From Frankiales bacterium (GTDB lineage: Bacteria > Actinomycetota > Actinomycetes > Mycobacteriales > Jatrophihabitantaceae), in contig JAOPUY010000612.1 of NCBI GenBank assembly GCA_025963265.1, positions 1 to 6,299 of the forward strand: DNA of 6,299 nt, read 5' to 3'. A program made the translations under genes and the position numbers. Under the pieces are notes generated by a model. That model did no database searches. It saw nothing but the letters and a program-made list of their open reading frames with translations, and was not told the origin of the DNA. This document shows positions 4,754-6,299 of this stretch, one piece after another. Position 1 is the stretch's first letter; each line of letters begins with the position of its first letter.

Positions 4754-6299
4754 TCGAACAGGGCGTCCAGGCTCGGCATGGCCACCACCGGCAACGCGGT
4801 GGCGGCCACCACGGCGCCCGGCCCGCTCCCCTGGCGGCCGGCCCGGCTTTCGATGACGTCCATGGTCGCGATGGCTTCCTCGGTGAGGAACCGGCTCTGC
4901 GGCGCGTAACTGTGCCGGTCGTCGCGACCGCGGCGGTGATGGGGCATGCGCAGCGGCGTGTAGATCGCCAACTCGTCCCGAGCTCGCGTCGCGGCGACGT
5001 AGAACAGCCTTTGCTCCTCGGCCAAACCGGCCGGCTCGCCCAGCGCCATGTCGGAGGGGAAAGCGCCGTCCACGGCGTGCAGAAGGTGGACGCTCGGCCA
5101 CTCGAGCCCTTTGGCCGAGTGCACGGTCGACAACGTCAAGTAGTCCTCGTCCAAGTGCGGCGGTTTGGCGTAGTCGCCTGTGCTGACCGGCGGATCGAGC
5201 GTGATCTGGGCGACGAATTCCGACAAGTCGCGAGCCTGACCGGCGGTGCTGGCCAGCCGCTCGAGATCAGCCAGCCGCGCGGCCGGATCGACGTACTTGC
5301 GAGTCACCAGCGGGGTGATCAGGGCGGTGCAGGCGGTGGTCTTGGCCTTGATGGCGGTCTCGGCCCGGGCCTGCAGCAGGCAACGCAGGCTCGCGCCGAG
5401 CTTGGTCCGCGACTTCGCCGGGGCCTCGGCGGTGACCGCGTTAGCCCACCCCTCGCAATCCTCGTCGTGCCGCGCGTCGAGCACGAGTGGAAGCAGGGCC
5501 CGGGCTCGGGCCGGCCCGATGCCGTCGTGCAGGCGGAGCAGCCGGAACCACGCGACCTCGTCGCGGTGGTTGGCGACAATCCGCAGCCCGGCGAGGTAGT
5601 CCTTGATGTGGGCGGCCTCCAAGAATTTCAGGCCACCGAATTTCACGTACGGAATGCGCCGCGCCGTGAGCTCGACTTCGAGCAGATCGCTGTGGTGGCT
5701 GGTCCGCATCAGCACCGCGTGGTCGCGCAGCCGATGACCGTCCTCGACGCCGGCCAGGACGGCGTCGGCGATGAGCCGCGCCTCCTCGTCCACGTCGTGG
5801 CAGCGCACCAGCCGCGGCCGCCGGCCGCCGCCGGCCCGGTCGGCCCGCAGGCTCAGCCGGACCCGGTCCTCCTCCTCGGGGCGGATGACGTTCGCCAGGT
5901 CCAAGAGCGGTTGCCGCGAGCGGAAGTTCCGCTCGAGCCGGATGACCACTGAGTCGGGATAGCCGTCAGCCAGCCGCAGCAAGTGGCCACTGGTGGCGCC
6001 GCGGAATCCGTAGACGGCTTGGGCGTCGTCGCCGACCACGGTGAGCCCGGCGCCGGTCGGACGCAGGCCGGCGACGAGATCGACCTGGATCTGGTTGACG
6101 TCCTGGTACTCATCGACCAGCACGTGGTCCCAGCGCGCGATCAGTTTCGCGGCGATCACGGGCTGGGCCAGCAGCGCCCGCCAGGCCAGCAGCAGGTCGT
6201 CGAAGTCCATCAGCCCGCGGGCTCGCTTGCGGGCGGTGAAGTCCTTCAACAAAGCCAGAATCGGCTCGATGTGGGGCTCGTTCCAGGCGAAGTCGGTCA
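4750..6299 (-). CDS. UvrD/PcrA-family superfamily 1A DNA helicase (C-terminal part, cut by window edge)
   Basis: The reading frame is open to the right edge, giving 516 residues; the start and the ATP-binding motif I lie outside, so the in-frame TTG at 6250-6252 is not a true start. Numbered from the first visible codon: motif II VLVDEYQDVN (60-69, with the Walker B acid pair D62-E63), motif III VVGDDAQAVYGFRGA (87-101), motif IV LERNFRS (121-127, Arg126), the 2B-region stretch YVKFGGLKFLEAAHIKD (217-233), motif V TVHSAKGLEW (391-400) and motif VI EEQRLFYVAATRARDEL (427-443, Arg438). All are well conserved, so the protein should be an active 3'-to-5' ATP-driven helicase or translocase in repair or recombination. 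The tail after motif VI is about 70 residues, with no HRDC domain as in mycobacterial UvrD2 and no RecB-like nuclease motif. It is transcribed towards the biotin carrier gene, with stop codons overlapping. The family is certain; which member (PcrA, UvrD or another paralogue) cannot be decided without the N-terminus. Confidence 0.92.
   Translation of the reverse strand, partial: TDFAWNEPHIEPILALLKDFTARKRARGLMDFDDLLLAWRALLAQPVIAAKLIARWDHVLVDEYQDVNQIQVDLVAGLRPTGAGLTVVGDDAQAVYGFRGATSGHLLRLADGYPDSVVIRLERNFRSRQPLLDLANVIRPEEEDRVRLSLRADRAGGGRRPRLVRCHDVDEEARLIADAVLAGVEDGHRLRDHAVLMRTSHHSDLLEVELTARRIPYVKFGGLKFLEAAHIKDYLAGLRIVANHRDEVAWFRLLRLHDGIGPARARALLPLVLDARHDEDCEGWANAVTAEAPAKSRTKLGASLRCLLQARAETAIKAKTTACTALITPLVTRKYVDPAARLADLERLASTAGQARDLSEFVAQITLDPPVSTGDYAKPPHLDEDYLTLSTVHSAKGLEWPSVHLLHAVDGAFPSDMALGEPAGLAEEQRLFYVAATRARDELAIYTPLRMPHHRRGRDDRHSYAPQSRFLTEEAIATMDVIESRAGRQGSGPGAVVAATALPVVAMPSLDALFD

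Noticed and set aside
4912..5952. Plus-strand open frame of 346 codons inside the helicase gene
   Set aside because: It is fully antisense to a helicase with all expected motifs; long open frames on the opposite strand are common in GC-rich DNA. Its translation shows no recognisable domain and is rich in Arg, Gly, Gln and Val.

Overview
The window is GC-rich (roughly two thirds G+C by eye) and densely coded. It reads as ordinary chromosomal DNA of a high-GC actinobacterium. The strongest pointer is the 77-residue stand-alone biotin carrier, which closely resembles the small actinobacterial biotinylated protein known in Mycobacterium tuberculosis as Rv3221c/TB7.3. An actinobacterial-type acyl-CoA carboxyltransferase and GTG start use fit the same picture. 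The genus cannot be fixed from this sequence alone. I see no tRNA, rRNA, CRISPR array, insertion sequence or phage gene.

Layout from left to right. Positions 1-392 (minus) hold the N-terminal 130 residues of a quinone-oxidoreductase-type medium-chain dehydrogenase, cut by the left edge. Positions 393-530 are a short gap with a weak hairpin next to the stop of the following gene. Positions 531-2879 (minus) encode a complete membrane-anchored CHASE-GGDEF-EAL protein that should make and/or break cyclic di-GMP in response to an extracytoplasmic signal. Positions 2880-3096 are a 217-base divergent intergenic region with a good ribosome binding site and an AT-rich TATATA box for the minus-strand gene. 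Positions 3097-4506 (plus) encode a compact acyl-CoA carboxylase carboxyltransferase, followed after 13 bases by the biotin carrier at 4520-4753. Positions 4750-6299 (minus) hold the C-terminal two thirds or so of a UvrD/PcrA-family superfamily 1 DNA helicase, cut by the right edge. It converges on the biotin carrier so tightly that both stop codons lie in one CTAG palindrome.

The carboxyltransferase and the biotin carrier are the only clear functional unit. They supply two of the three activities of a biotin-dependent carboxylase (carrier and carboxyl transfer); the biotin carboxylase is not in the window. The dehydrogenase, the cyclic di-GMP protein and the helicase show no obvious shared pathway. 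Nothing here is convincingly an undescribed system. The points most worth checking are the two-gene carboxylase module without its biotin carboxylase, the interlocked stop codons, and a lone cysteine pair in the sensor domain of the cyclic di-GMP protein.
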